Below, piece after piece: positions 34,662-42,533 of a stretch of 42,956 nucleotides of DNA (position 1 is the first letter of the stretch; every line of letters begins with the position of its first letter). Made by a program: the position numbers and the translations under genes. The DNA is taken from positions 1 to 42,956 of the forward strand of contig JAJRWU010000138.1 in the NCBI GenBank assembly GCA_024276655.1, read 5' to 3'. The DNA comes from Planctomycetota bacterium. GTDB lineage: Bacteria > Planctomycetota > Planctomycetia > Pirellulales > Pirellulaceae. The notes under the pieces were generated by a model that had not been told where the DNA came from, did no database searches, and saw only the letters and a program-made list of their open reading frames with translations.

Positions 34662-35123
34662 GTGGCAAGTGGTCAGTTCTTTTCGCAACGCTTCAGCTAT
34701 GGCCTCCATGCTTTGGCGTATGTCGCTACGAAGCCGGCCGGCGAGTTGGCCACGCTGCCCGAGTTGGCCGAATGGATGCTGACCATCTGGCCCAGTTCTT
34801 CGAATACGTATTTATCGAATGTTGTTCAGCGGATGGCGCGCGGAAAGCTGTTGCGCAGCCATCGCGGAATTGCGGGCGGCTATTCTCTGGGGCGGTCGGC
34901 TGAAAAAATCTCGGTCCGCGATGTCGTTGAACTGCTGGAAGGCATCGAGACCAATCGTTGCGGATTGTCGCTCGAAGACGAATGTCCGGTGATGGGGCGT
35001 TGTGCGATCCAACGCAAATTGGCCAAGCTGGAGGAAGGTTTTCTGCAATCGCTGGCGGGCCTCACCGTGGCCGAACTTGCCAAGGATATTAAGCCGACTC
35101 TGCCCAAAAAAAAGGGCGGTTAG
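34662..35123 (+). CDS. Rrf2 family transcriptional regulator with probable Fe-S cluster
   Basis: A 153-residue protein starting with GTG, preceded by GAAGGGCGG. The N-terminal winged helix matches the Rrf2 family (YGLHALAYVATKP, then LSNVVQRMARGKLL and SHRGIAGGYSLGR). Three cysteines, C100, C108 and C114, are spaced CX7CX5C. This is the cluster-ligand arrangement of the iron regulator RirA as I recall it, while IscR and NsrR use CX5CX5C. It probably senses iron, Fe-S status or redox, and may regulate itself and the neighbouring cytochrome gene. The C-terminus is lysine-rich. A bidirectional hairpin terminator follows. Confidence 0.88.
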   Translation: MASGQFFSQRFSYGLHALAYVATKPAGELATLPELAEWMLTIWPSSSNTYLSNVVQRMARGKLLRSHRGIAGGYSLGRSAEKISVRDVVELLEGIETNRCGLSLEDECPVMGRCAIQRKLAKLEEGFLQSLAGLTVAELAKDIKPTLPKKKGG

Positions 35124-35160
35124 GGAATGGCCCCGAAATAAGTTCCCGGCTGTCGCTCAA

Positions 35161-35197
35161 AAAAGCCCGCATTTTGAAAATGCCGGGCTTTTATTTT
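35161..35197. terminator. Bidirectional intrinsic terminator
   Basis: AAAAGCCCG-CATTTT pairs with AAAATG-(C)-CGGGCTTTT through about 15 bp with one bulge. A T-rich tract follows on the plus strand and the A-run on the other side gives a U-tract on the minus strand. It separates the convergent Rrf2 and cytochrome genes. Confidence 0.8.
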
Positions 35198-35241
35198 GGT
35201 ATGTAAATTCGGAACCGTTCCCAAACGCCTCGCGGTTTTGG

Positions 35242-37176
35242 CTACAAGGAAAGCAAGTAGGCGGCCAAATCATCTATCTCGCGGTCGGTTAGCGCGTCGG
35301 TCTTTCCGTGTTGCTTCCGCTGGTTCTCCACGGTGAGAACGTCTTTGAGAGTCAGGGCGCGGCCGTCGTGCAAATAAGGGGCGGTGCGATACGCTTCGAG
35401 TAGGGAGGGCGTATCGTAGCGGCCATCTGGTTCGTTCTCGCTGAGCACGCCGACATTGTGCATTTTTTTGTCGGTAAAGTACGGAGCAGGATGGCACCGC
35501 AGACAATTCGCCCGGCCCTCAAACAACGCTTTGCCGCGCTCGGCGGCCTTGGTCAGCTTGCCGTCGGGCGTGAGGTGAGGACTCGGCAGCGGCCGCAATG
35601 AAGTGAGATAAGCGAACAGGTCATTCACATCCTGTTCGGTGGAGGCCAGCATGTTGGTCGATTCCAAACCGCCCTTCGCGCAATCGCGAGCCGACGCCAT
35701 CGTGGCGCGTCGGTTCATGGGCTCGGTCTTATCGAAGTGGACAAGGCTCAACGTATCTTTGGGATTGCCGATTCCATCGCCCAGAAAATCCCACCGCAGG
35801 CCATCGACGCGACCCTCGTTTGCATGGCAAGAGGCGCAACTGTGCCAACGTTGGAAGGCATGCGTTGCGTCGTGAAAGATGATCTCGCCGCGCCGCGCCG
35901 CGTTTGGTTCTGGTTGCGGACCCAGCGAGATTGTTCCTTGAAGCTTGCCCGTGTCCGCCCGAAGCACGGCGACGGCGCCCGAGTAATAATTCGCCACAAA
36001 CAAGTGTTGGCCGTTCGCGGAAAGAGCCAGTCCGCGAGGACCTGTCCCGCCGGATGAAGTTCGCCGAATGGCGCCGGCGATGAATAGCGCCGTCAAGTCA
36101 TTTTCAAGGTCGGCGATTTTTCCTCGGTCCTGTTGGATTTGCGTCCAGATATTTGCTCCCGATCCTGCTTTGAGGGCGGGCGATTGCAAGGGAGCGTTTC
36201 CGTGCAACAACTCGTGAATCAGGCCGATCTCGATCAACGAAATTTCATGCACGCCGGCATGGCTGATCCACAGCCGGTTGCCGTCGTGCGAGCATACGAT
36301 GCTGTTCGGGTCGGCGGCGCCTTGGGTCAAATCGTCGAGCAACAGCGTCGCGAGCCGCGAACCGTTTGCGATGTCGACGATGCTCAACGCATTCGTGTTC
36401 ACCCAGCCGTGCTCAAGTTGTGTGATCGGCATGTTGAATCGGCCCAGTCCATGCACGACGTAGGCCCATTTTCCATCGGGGCTGATACACACGCCAGCGA
36501 CCATTGTTGCTCCGGGAGGCAGTTTCACCGTGGCGGCGGTTTCGAGCGAGCGGGCGTCGATGATGCTCAACGCGGCCGACAAGGTTGGATCTGTTCCCCG
36601 CCCCAGGGGAAGCAAGTTCGCCGCCACGATGAACTGCTCATCGGGCGTCGCGGCGAGACAACTTGGCTCGCGAACAACTGGAATCTGTTTGATCGCCGCC
36701 GCCGGCCGCTGGCCGAGATCGATCACAGAAATGGAATTGCTGTCTTGATTACCAACATACAGCCGTTTGGTGTTGTCGGCCGTGACGAGCGAAGTGGGCC
36801 ACTTGCCAACGCCGATTCGCGACACGACTTCTCGGCTCTTCGTGTCGATCACGGCCACGCTGCCGGCGCCGTGCTCCGCAACATAGAGCGTGCTTCCGTC
36901 GGCCGAAAGAGCAAGGCCCCGCGGCTGGCCATGCAGTGCGATCTCGCCCCGTTTCGTCATTTCCGCAGCGTCGAGAATGACCAAGCTTCCCCCGGTTCGG
37001 TCCGACACGTATACGGTTTCACCATCGGGCGAGGCAACCACGCAAATTGGCGACCGATATTCCCTTCCGACGGCCGGCGACCGGGAACTCTCTTCTCCCC
37101 GCGCCAGATGCGGAAACATCAAGACCGCCCCCAGCAAAACGACCGCCGGAACCTTGCCCTGCGTGGACCGAGTCAT
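35242..37176 (-). CDS. YVTN beta-propeller / di-heme cytochrome c peroxidase-like protein
   Basis: A 644-residue exported protein with signal peptide (VPAVVLLGAVLMFPHLARGEE). Residues about 40-420 contain YVTN/NHL-type propeller blades, for example SPDGETVYVSDR, SADGSTLYVAEHG and SANGQHLFVANYYSG. The C-terminal part carries two heme sites, C447-AS-C450-H and C558-LR-C561-H, with PYLHDGRALTLKDVL near the end as in the MauG/cytochrome c peroxidase superfamily. It probably acts in the periplasm as a peroxidase or oxidase with electron relay; the substrate is unknown. It is convergent with the Rrf2 regulator and divergent from the DUF1553 gene. Confidence 0.87.
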   Translation of the reverse strand: MTRSTQGKVPAVVLLGAVLMFPHLARGEESSRSPAVGREYRSPICVVASPDGETVYVSDRTGGSLVILDAAEMTKRGEIALHGQPRGLALSADGSTLYVAEHGAGSVAVIDTKSREVVSRIGVGKWPTSLVTADNTKRLYVGNQDSNSISVIDLGQRPAAAIKQIPVVREPSCLAATPDEQFIVAANLLPLGRGTDPTLSAALSIIDARSLETAATVKLPPGATMVAGVCISPDGKWAYVVHGLGRFNMPITQLEHGWVNTNALSIVDIANGSRLATLLLDDLTQGAADPNSIVCSHDGNRLWISHAGVHEISLIEIGLIHELLHGNAPLQSPALKAGSGANIWTQIQQDRGKIADLENDLTALFIAGAIRRTSSGGTGPRGLALSANGQHLFVANYYSGAVAVLRADTGKLQGTISLGPQPEPNAARRGEIIFHDATHAFQRWHSCASCHANEGRVDGLRWDFLGDGIGNPKDTLSLVHFDKTEPMNRRATMASARDCAKGGLESTNMLASTEQDVNDLFAYLTSLRPLPSPHLTPDGKLTKAAERGKALFEGRANCLRCHPAPYFTDKKMHNVGVLSENEPDGRYDTPSLLEAYRTAPYLHDGRALTLKDVLTVENQRKQHGKTDALTDREIDDLAAYLLSL

Positions 37177-37268
37177 TGTTCAGCCTCCCTGACGTATTTG
37201 AATAGCACAATCATTGAACAGCCGCGTCAACCTAAACAAATTAAACTAAACTATGATTGTAGTCATTT

Positions 37269-37293
37269 GGTGTTTGAAAAACAATCGAACACC
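37269..37293. promoter_or_regulatory. Inverted repeat in the divergent promoter region
   Basis: GGTGTTTGA (37269-37277) faces TCGAACACC (37285-37293), 8 of 9 pairs, within the 254-bp gap between the divergent cytochrome genes. It could be an operator for a dimeric regulator. Confidence 0.35.
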
Positions 37294-37430
37294 GTGTTTT
37301 GTCGTGTCGGAAGAAGATCGCGGGAAATATTTCTGTTAGAATGGTAGTCTGCATAGCTTCCCCTCCATCCGAATAATGCTCGGCGCGTCCTGCCTGATTG
37401 CCCGCCTTCCCACCAACGTGAGGATTCCAG

Positions 37431-39215
37431 ATGCCTCGATCACACCGCTTGGCCCTTCTCCTTGGCGTCGCGGCGCTTTCGCTGTTCGCGCGTGATGCGG
37501 CGTCGGCCGGCGATATCGATTTCAGCCGTGATATCCGGCCCATACTTGTCGAAAAGTGCTACTCCTGCCATGGCCCCGACGAGACAAAACGGGAGGGAGA
37601 ATTGCGATTGGATTTCGAGGCCGATGTCTTTGCCGAGCGAGATGCGGCAACCATTGTTCGCGGCAAGCCCGAGGAGAGCGAGTTGTATCGGAGGCTCATC
37701 TCGGAAGACGAAGACGAACTGATGCCGCCAGCCGATTCCGGTAAGGTCGTTTCAGACAAACAGAAAGCGTTGCTGAAGAAGTGGATCGCCGAGGGCGCCG
37801 AATGGCGAGTGCATTGGTCGTTTGAGAAACTGTTCAAGCCCCAGATTCCTAAGCTCCAGGCGCTCAAGCCAACCGGTTCGCCGGGAAAGTTTGCTCGCGG
37901 CGAATTTGTTCGCGGCGACATTGATCGCTTCACGTTGGCTCGCATGCAACGCGAAGGCTTTGCGCCGAACCCGGAAGCCGACCGCCTGACGTTAATTCGC
38001 CGGCTCAGTTTCGATCTGCTCGGCCTGCCGCCCACTCCGGCGGAGGTAGACGCCTTTATCAAGGATGCCTCGCCACAGGCTTACGAAAACCTTATTGATC
38101 GTTTGCTCGCCAGCGAACACTACGGCGAGCGCATGGCGATTTACTGGTTGGACGTCGCTCGCTACGCCGACACCAATGGTTATCACAGTGATAATCCTCG
38201 AACGATGTGGCTGTATCGCGACTACGTGATCGATGCGTTCAACGCGAACATGCCCTTCGATCAATTCACCATCGAGCAGTTGGCGGGCGACTTACTGCCA
38301 GGCGCCGGGCGGCGAGGACGGATCGCCTCGTCTTACAACCGCCTTTTGCAAACCACCCAGGAAGGCGGCGCGCAGGCCAAGGAATACTACGCCCGATACT
38401 CCGCCGACCGCGTGCGAAACACCGCTGGTGCTTGGCTGGGCGCGACCATGAACTGCGTGGAATGCCACAACCACAAGTTCGACCCCTTCACGATGAAAGA
38501 CTTCTACTCCATGGCGGCGTTCTTCGCCGACATCGACGAGCAAGCGGTCGGCGGGCCCCAACACACCAAGTTTTTCACTCCCCAACAACAAGCCAAGCTC
38601 AAACAGGCCGATGCCCGCATCGCGGAGTTGAGTAAGACGGTCAAATCGCTGGAAGCGAAACCGGAGCAGGCAGCCGCCAAGAAGGAACTGAAGCAGGCGC
38701 AAGCGGAACGGAAGAAAATTCACGATTCGGCGCCGGAGCTGATCATCACCAATGCCAGAGCCACGCCTCGCGAAATTCGAATCTTGTCGCGAGGCAACTG
38801 GATGGACGATTCCGGCCCGGTTGTCTTGCCGGCAATTCCCGCATACTTCGGGCAACTGGAAACGGGAGACCGGCGAGCGACGCGGCTCGACCTCGCCCGC
38901 TGGATTGTCTCGCCTGAGAATCCGCTGACGTCGCGCGTGTTCGTCAATCGTGTTTGGATGCTGCTGTTTGGGGCCGGCATTTCAACCGATCTTCGCGATG
39001 CCGGCACGCAGGGCGAACTGCCCACGCATCCTGACTTATTGAATTGGCTATCGGCCGACTTTATTGAACATGGGTGGGATGTGAAGCGGCTCGTCAAACA
39101 AATGGCGATGTCGGGAACGTATCGGCAGTCGTCGTTGGCGGACGAAAAAAAACGCCAGCAAGATCCTTACAACCGCCTGCTCGCGCGGCAGAACCGTTGG
39201 CGGCTGGATGCCTAA
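37431..39215 (+). CDS. DUF1549/DUF1553 planctomycete cytochrome, N-terminal part cut by in-frame stop
   Basis: A 594-residue product with signal peptide (LALLLGVAALSLFARDAASA). A PSCyt1-type heme site C43-YS-C46-H is followed by GPDETKREGELRLDF. The DUF1549 region begins near IDRFTLARMQREGFAPNPEADRLTL. The start of DUF1553 includes RGNWMDDSGPVV and NPLTSRVFVNRVWMLLFGAG. The frame ends at TAA (39213-39215) right after RQNRWRLDA, where relatives continue EFVRDAAL. The following codons read FVRDAALSISGLLVDKVGG in the same frame, so one GAA-to-TAA change explains the break. The intact protein would be about 796 residues and is normally co-encoded with a DUF1501 protein, as here. It may be a pseudogene, a recent nonsense mutation or a sequencing error. 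Confidence 0.85.
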   Translation: MPRSHRLALLLGVAALSLFARDAASAGDIDFSRDIRPILVEKCYSCHGPDETKREGELRLDFEADVFAERDAATIVRGKPEESELYRRLISEDEDELMPPADSGKVVSDKQKALLKKWIAEGAEWRVHWSFEKLFKPQIPKLQALKPTGSPGKFARGEFVRGDIDRFTLARMQREGFAPNPEADRLTLIRRLSFDLLGLPPTPAEVDAFIKDASPQAYENLIDRLLASEHYGERMAIYWLDVARYADTNGYHSDNPRTMWLYRDYVIDAFNANMPFDQFTIEQLAGDLLPGAGRRGRIASSYNRLLQTTQEGGAQAKEYYARYSADRVRNTAGAWLGATMNCVECHNHKFDPFTMKDFYSMAAFFADIDEQAVGGPQHTKFFTPQQQAKLKQADARIAELSKTVKSLEAKPEQAAAKKELKQAQAERKKIHDSAPELIITNARATPREIRILSRGNWMDDSGPVVLPAIPAYFGQLETGDRRATRLDLARWIVSPENPLTSRVFVNRVWMLLFGAGISTDLRDAGTQGELPTHPDLLNWLSADFIEHGWDVKRLVKQMAMSGTYRQSSLADEKKRQQDPYNRLLARQNRWRLDA

Positions 39216-39821
39216 TTCGTCCGCGATGCGGCGCTCTCGATCAGCGGTTTGCTGGTCGATAAAGTGGGCGGCCCTTCGGTCAAGCCGTATCAGCCAGCCG
39301 GCTATTGGATGCACCTGAAGTTCCCCAATCGGGTCTGGAAACACGACACGGGCGAAAACCTCTACCGGCGTGGATTGTACACCTGGTGGCAGCGGACTTT
39401 CCTTCATCCTGCGCTGTTGGCGTTCGACGCGCCCACGCGCGAGGAATGCACGGCGCAGCGTGCGCGTTCCAATACTCCGCTGCAAGCGCTCGTGATGCTG
39501 AACGACCCCACGTATGTTGAGTCGGCCCGCAAGTTCGCCGAACGCATCGGCCGCGAGGGCGGCGAGTCAGTTGAGGATCGGATACGTTTCGCCATGCGTT
39601 TGGCGACATCGCGAACGGCGAGCGATGCGGAAGTCGGCGTATTGCAAAACCTCTACAAGCAGCAACTCCAGGAATATTCCAGCCACAAGCAAGCCGCCGA
39701 GAAGCTGTTGGCAATCGGCGCCTCGCCCAGAGAATCTTCCATGGATATCGCACCGTTGGCCGCCTGGACCGACGTGGCCCGAACGGTGTTGAATCTGAAC
39801 GAGACAATCACACGCAACTGA
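39216..39821 (+). pseudogene. C-terminal remainder of the DUF1553 protein after the in-frame stop
   Basis: Same frame as the preceding gene. The codons from 39216 read FVRDAALSISGLLVDKVGG, then YQPAGYWMHLKFPNRVW and TFLHPALLAFDAPTREECTAQRARSNTPLQALVMLNDP, the highly conserved DUF1553 C-terminus. The first possible start is a TTG at 39249 inside the conserved domain, so independent translation is unlikely. A 13-bp tandem triplet spans its stop codon. Confidence 0.85.
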
Positions 39822-39848
39822 CACACGCAACTGCCCCACGCAATTGAA
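39810..39848 (+). repeat. Three tandem 13-bp units at the DUF1553/DUF1501 junction
   Basis: ACACGCAACTGAC, ACACGCAACTGCC and CCACGCAATTGAA follow one another. They cover the DUF1553 stop codon (39819-39821) and a TTG (39844) that could start the DUF1501 frame. Confidence 0.8.
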
Positions 39849-39858
39849 GAAATATCTC

Positions 39859-41301
39859 ATGCAAGACAACAACCCCATGCGACTGCTGCAAACTCGCCGC
39901 TCGTTCCTGGGCCGCGCGGGTTGTGGCGTCGGCGCCATGGCGCTCGCTTCGCTGTTAGATACGAACGACCTCCCGGCGCGGGCCGCTTCGGCGCAACCCC
40001 AGCGGTGGACGGGCGTCCTCAAGCCACTGCATTTCGCGCCCCAGGCAAAACGCGTGATTTACCTGTATCAGGCTGGCGGCCCCAGCCATCTGGAAACCTT
40101 CGATTACAAACCCAATTTGGCCAAGCTCGACGGCCAGCCGATTCCCGAATCGCTCACCAAGGGGCAACCAATCGCACAGCTTCAAGGGCGGGAGCTCAAG
40201 GTGATGGGCGCCCAACACCCGTTCAAGAAGTATGGCGATTCGGGGCAGGACATCTGTTCGATTTTCCCGCATATCGGTTCCGTGGCCGATGAAGTTGCCA
40301 TTGTGCGGTCGATGTACACCACGGCAATCAACCACGATCCCGCCCACTCGTACATGAATTCGGGAACGTCGATCAACGGCGCCCCGAGCGCCGGAGCATG
40401 GTGGCTGTACGGCTTGGGCAGCGAAACCGATAACCTGCCCGGTTTCGTGGTGCTCAGTTCGGTGGGTAAGTTTGGACAAGCCCAACCGATCGCGGCGCGT
40501 CAATGGAGCGCCGGCTTTTTGCCGTCGCGGTTCCAGGGCGTCGAGTTCCGCTCCAAAGGCGATCCCGTGTTGTATGTGGGGAATCCACAGGGAGTCAGCC
40601 GAAATGGGCAGCAACACGTCGTTAATGCGGTTAACAAACTCAACGCGCTGCGCGACGATGTTGTCGATAATCCCGAAATCGCGACGCGGATCGCACAGTA
40701 CGAAATGGCCTTCAAAATGCAGGCTTCGGTTCCTGGCTTGATCGATATTTCTGGCGAGTCGCAGGAAACGCTCGACCTGTACGGAACCCAGGGCGCCGAT
40801 GGCTCCTTTGCCGCCAACTGCCTGCTTGCGCGACGTCTGGCGGAGCGCGGCGCCCGGTTCATCCAGTTGTACCATCGGGCTTGGGACCATCACGGCGGCA
40901 TTAAGAAAAACATGGCCGGCACGGCCTCCGAAGTTGATCAGGCGACAGCCGCCTTGATCAAAGATCTTAAGCGACGCGGCATGCTCGACGAAACCTTGAT
41001 CCTCTGGGGCGGCGAGTTTGGCCGCACGCCCATGGCCCAGGGAAGCGGGCGGGATCATCACATCAAAGGGTTCTCAATGATGTTGTGCGGCGGTGGCGTG
41101 AAGGGAGGCGTCTCGTATGGCGCCACGGACGACTACGGCTACAACGCCCTGGAGAATCCTGTTAGCGTTCACGATCTTCACGCCACGATGTACCACTTGT
41201 TTGGAATCGATTTCAAACGATTCACTTTTGGTTTTCAAGGCCTGGACTTTGGCCTCACGGGCGTCGGGGCGCCGCGCGTCTTGACTGAAATTCTCGCTTG
41301 A
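39859..41301 (+). CDS. Tat-exported DUF1501 protein
   Basis: 480 residues from the ATG at 39859. A TTG at 39844 would add five residues, and an ATG at 39877 is also possible. TRRSFLGRAG (from residue 12) followed by an Ala-rich stretch is a Tat signal. The body matches DUF1501, a sulfatase/alkaline-phosphatase-fold family: LYQAGGPSHLETFDYKP near the start, FIQLYHRAWDHHGG in the middle, then ILWGGEFGRTPMAQGSGRDHH and YHLFGIDFKRFTFGFQGLDFGL at the end. The H/D/E-rich motifs look metal-binding. It normally pairs with a DUF1553 cytochrome, and the pair's function is unknown. It is co-directional with the broken DUF1553 gene and convergent with the Gfo/Idh gene. Confidence 0.88.
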   Translation: MQDNNPMRLLQTRRSFLGRAGCGVGAMALASLLDTNDLPARAASAQPQRWTGVLKPLHFAPQAKRVIYLYQAGGPSHLETFDYKPNLAKLDGQPIPESLTKGQPIAQLQGRELKVMGAQHPFKKYGDSGQDICSIFPHIGSVADEVAIVRSMYTTAINHDPAHSYMNSGTSINGAPSAGAWWLYGLGSETDNLPGFVVLSSVGKFGQAQPIAARQWSAGFLPSRFQGVEFRSKGDPVLYVGNPQGVSRNGQQHVVNAVNKLNALRDDVVDNPEIATRIAQYEMAFKMQASVPGLIDISGESQETLDLYGTQGADGSFAANCLLARRLAERGARFIQLYHRAWDHHGGIKKNMAGTASEVDQATAALIKDLKRRGMLDETLILWGGEFGRTPMAQGSGRDHHIKGFSMMLCGGGVKGGVSYGATDDYGYNALENPVSVHDLHATMYHLFGIDFKRFTFGFQGLDFGLTGVGAPRVLTEILA

Positions 41302-41336
41302 TCTTTGCCGGCGGCCAAGCATTTTTGCCGAGTGTT

Positions 41337-42533
41337 TTAGCTGGAAAACTGCGGGATTTTCATCAGTTCGCCGTCTTTCAGCGCCGATTGATGCGCCACC
41401 ACGCCGGCGACGGTCATGTTCAGCGCGGCGGCGATATCGACCAGCGGCGGGCGGTCGGCGAGAATCGAGGTCACGAATTCGTTCATGAGTTGGCCGTGCG
41501 ATCCGCCGTGTCCGCCCGCCTGGACGCCCGGCGGCAGCGGCGGTCGATCGGTGTTCGGTAGTTTCTTTTCCCGCCCTTGGTATTTGCCATAGAAGCTGCC
41601 CTTCTGGCCGCGAACCCGGCCTTTTTCGCCATGGTCGCCGGGAGTGTCCCAACTGACCGCCATTCGCGCCATGCCGCCTTCGCTGGTGCGCAAAAGCGCG
41701 ATTTCGGTGCCAAACGGATTTTTGTAGCGGTTGTTCTCCGGCTGTAGCAGTTTCTTCGCGCTCGGTATTCCCATGCACGACACTTCCGTGAAGCTGCCGC
41801 TGGTAACGCCCACGTAATAGGCGTTCGAATGTGTTGGATACCATTGCGGCGGCAAGCCAATTCGCCAGCCCTGGTACGAATCGATCTGCTCGACGGAGTC
41901 GTGATAGTATTCGCCTTCGGAGTAGAGCAGTTTGCCGAACCCGCCCGCGTTGTAGATCTGACGCATGGCGTGGAGATCTTGGTGGAAGTACGACGTTTCG
42001 AACATCATATACTTGCGGCCAGACGCCGTAACAGCTTCAAACAACTTCTGGGCGTCGTCGAGCGAACCGTGAACCGCCGGCACGGCGCTGGCCACGTGCT
42101 TGCCGTGTCGCAACACTTCGATGCAATGCCGCGCGTGGCTGGGGGCGTCAGTGGCGCAGAAAACCGCTTCGATCGTGTCGTCTTTGACCAACGCCTCAAG
42201 CGACGGATACGTTTTTTCGCAACGACACGCCTTGGCCAAATTGGCGCAGCGATCGGGGAATAAATCACTCACGGCCACCACTTCAACATTAGGATGGTCT
42301 TGAAAACTGAAAGCGGCGCCGAAACGGCACACGCCGTATCCCACGATGCCGACGCGAATCTTGCGGTCGGAAATCGGCTCCCAGCCTTTTGAAGCGTTGG
42401 GGTCGGCTTTCGCTTCCTCGAACCCCTGAATCGGCTTCTTCTTCTGGGCCGCGGCGGAAGCCGTCATTCCCAAAGCAGCGGCGCCAACACCGGCGGACCA
42501 CAAGAAAGAGCGTCGTGAGGTGGAATCGTTCAT
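41337..42533 (-). CDS. Tat-exported Gfo/Idh/MocA family oxidoreductase, EKP-less
   Basis: A 398-residue protein. AAGGAG lies 9 bp before the ATG. SRRSFLWSAG (6-15) with AAALGMTASAAAQ forms a Tat signal. KIRVGIVGYGVCRFG is the NAD(P)-binding Rossmann motif, followed by VVAVSDLFPDRC. At the usual EKP position it reads GKHVASAVPAVHG, so the conserved Lys that contacts the substrate in Gfo/Idh enzymes is absent. The C-terminal half has the usual mixed sheet of the family. It may use an alternative catalytic base or be non-catalytic. It is convergent with the DUF1501 gene. Confidence 0.86.
   Translation of the reverse strand: MNDSTSRRSFLWSAGVGAAALGMTASAAAQKKKPIQGFEEAKADPNASKGWEPISDRKIRVGIVGYGVCRFGAAFSFQDHPNVEVVAVSDLFPDRCANLAKACRCEKTYPSLEALVKDDTIEAVFCATDAPSHARHCIEVLRHGKHVASAVPAVHGSLDDAQKLFEAVTASGRKYMMFETSYFHQDLHAMRQIYNAGGFGKLLYSEGEYYHDSVEQIDSYQGWRIGLPPQWYPTHSNAYYVGVTSGSFTEVSCMGIPSAKKLLQPENNRYKNPFGTEIALLRTSEGGMARMAVSWDTPGDHGEKGRVRGQKGSFYGKYQGREKKLPNTDRPPLPPGVQAGGHGGSHGQLMNEFVTSILADRPPLVDIAAALNMTVAGVVAHQSALKDGELMKIPQFSS

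Noticed and set aside
39213-39215. Selenocysteine, pyrrolysine or programmed readthrough at the DUF1553 stop
   Set aside because: The codon is TAA, which is not used for Sec (TGA) or Pyl (TAG), and I see no obvious recoding structure. A mutation or sequencing error is simpler.
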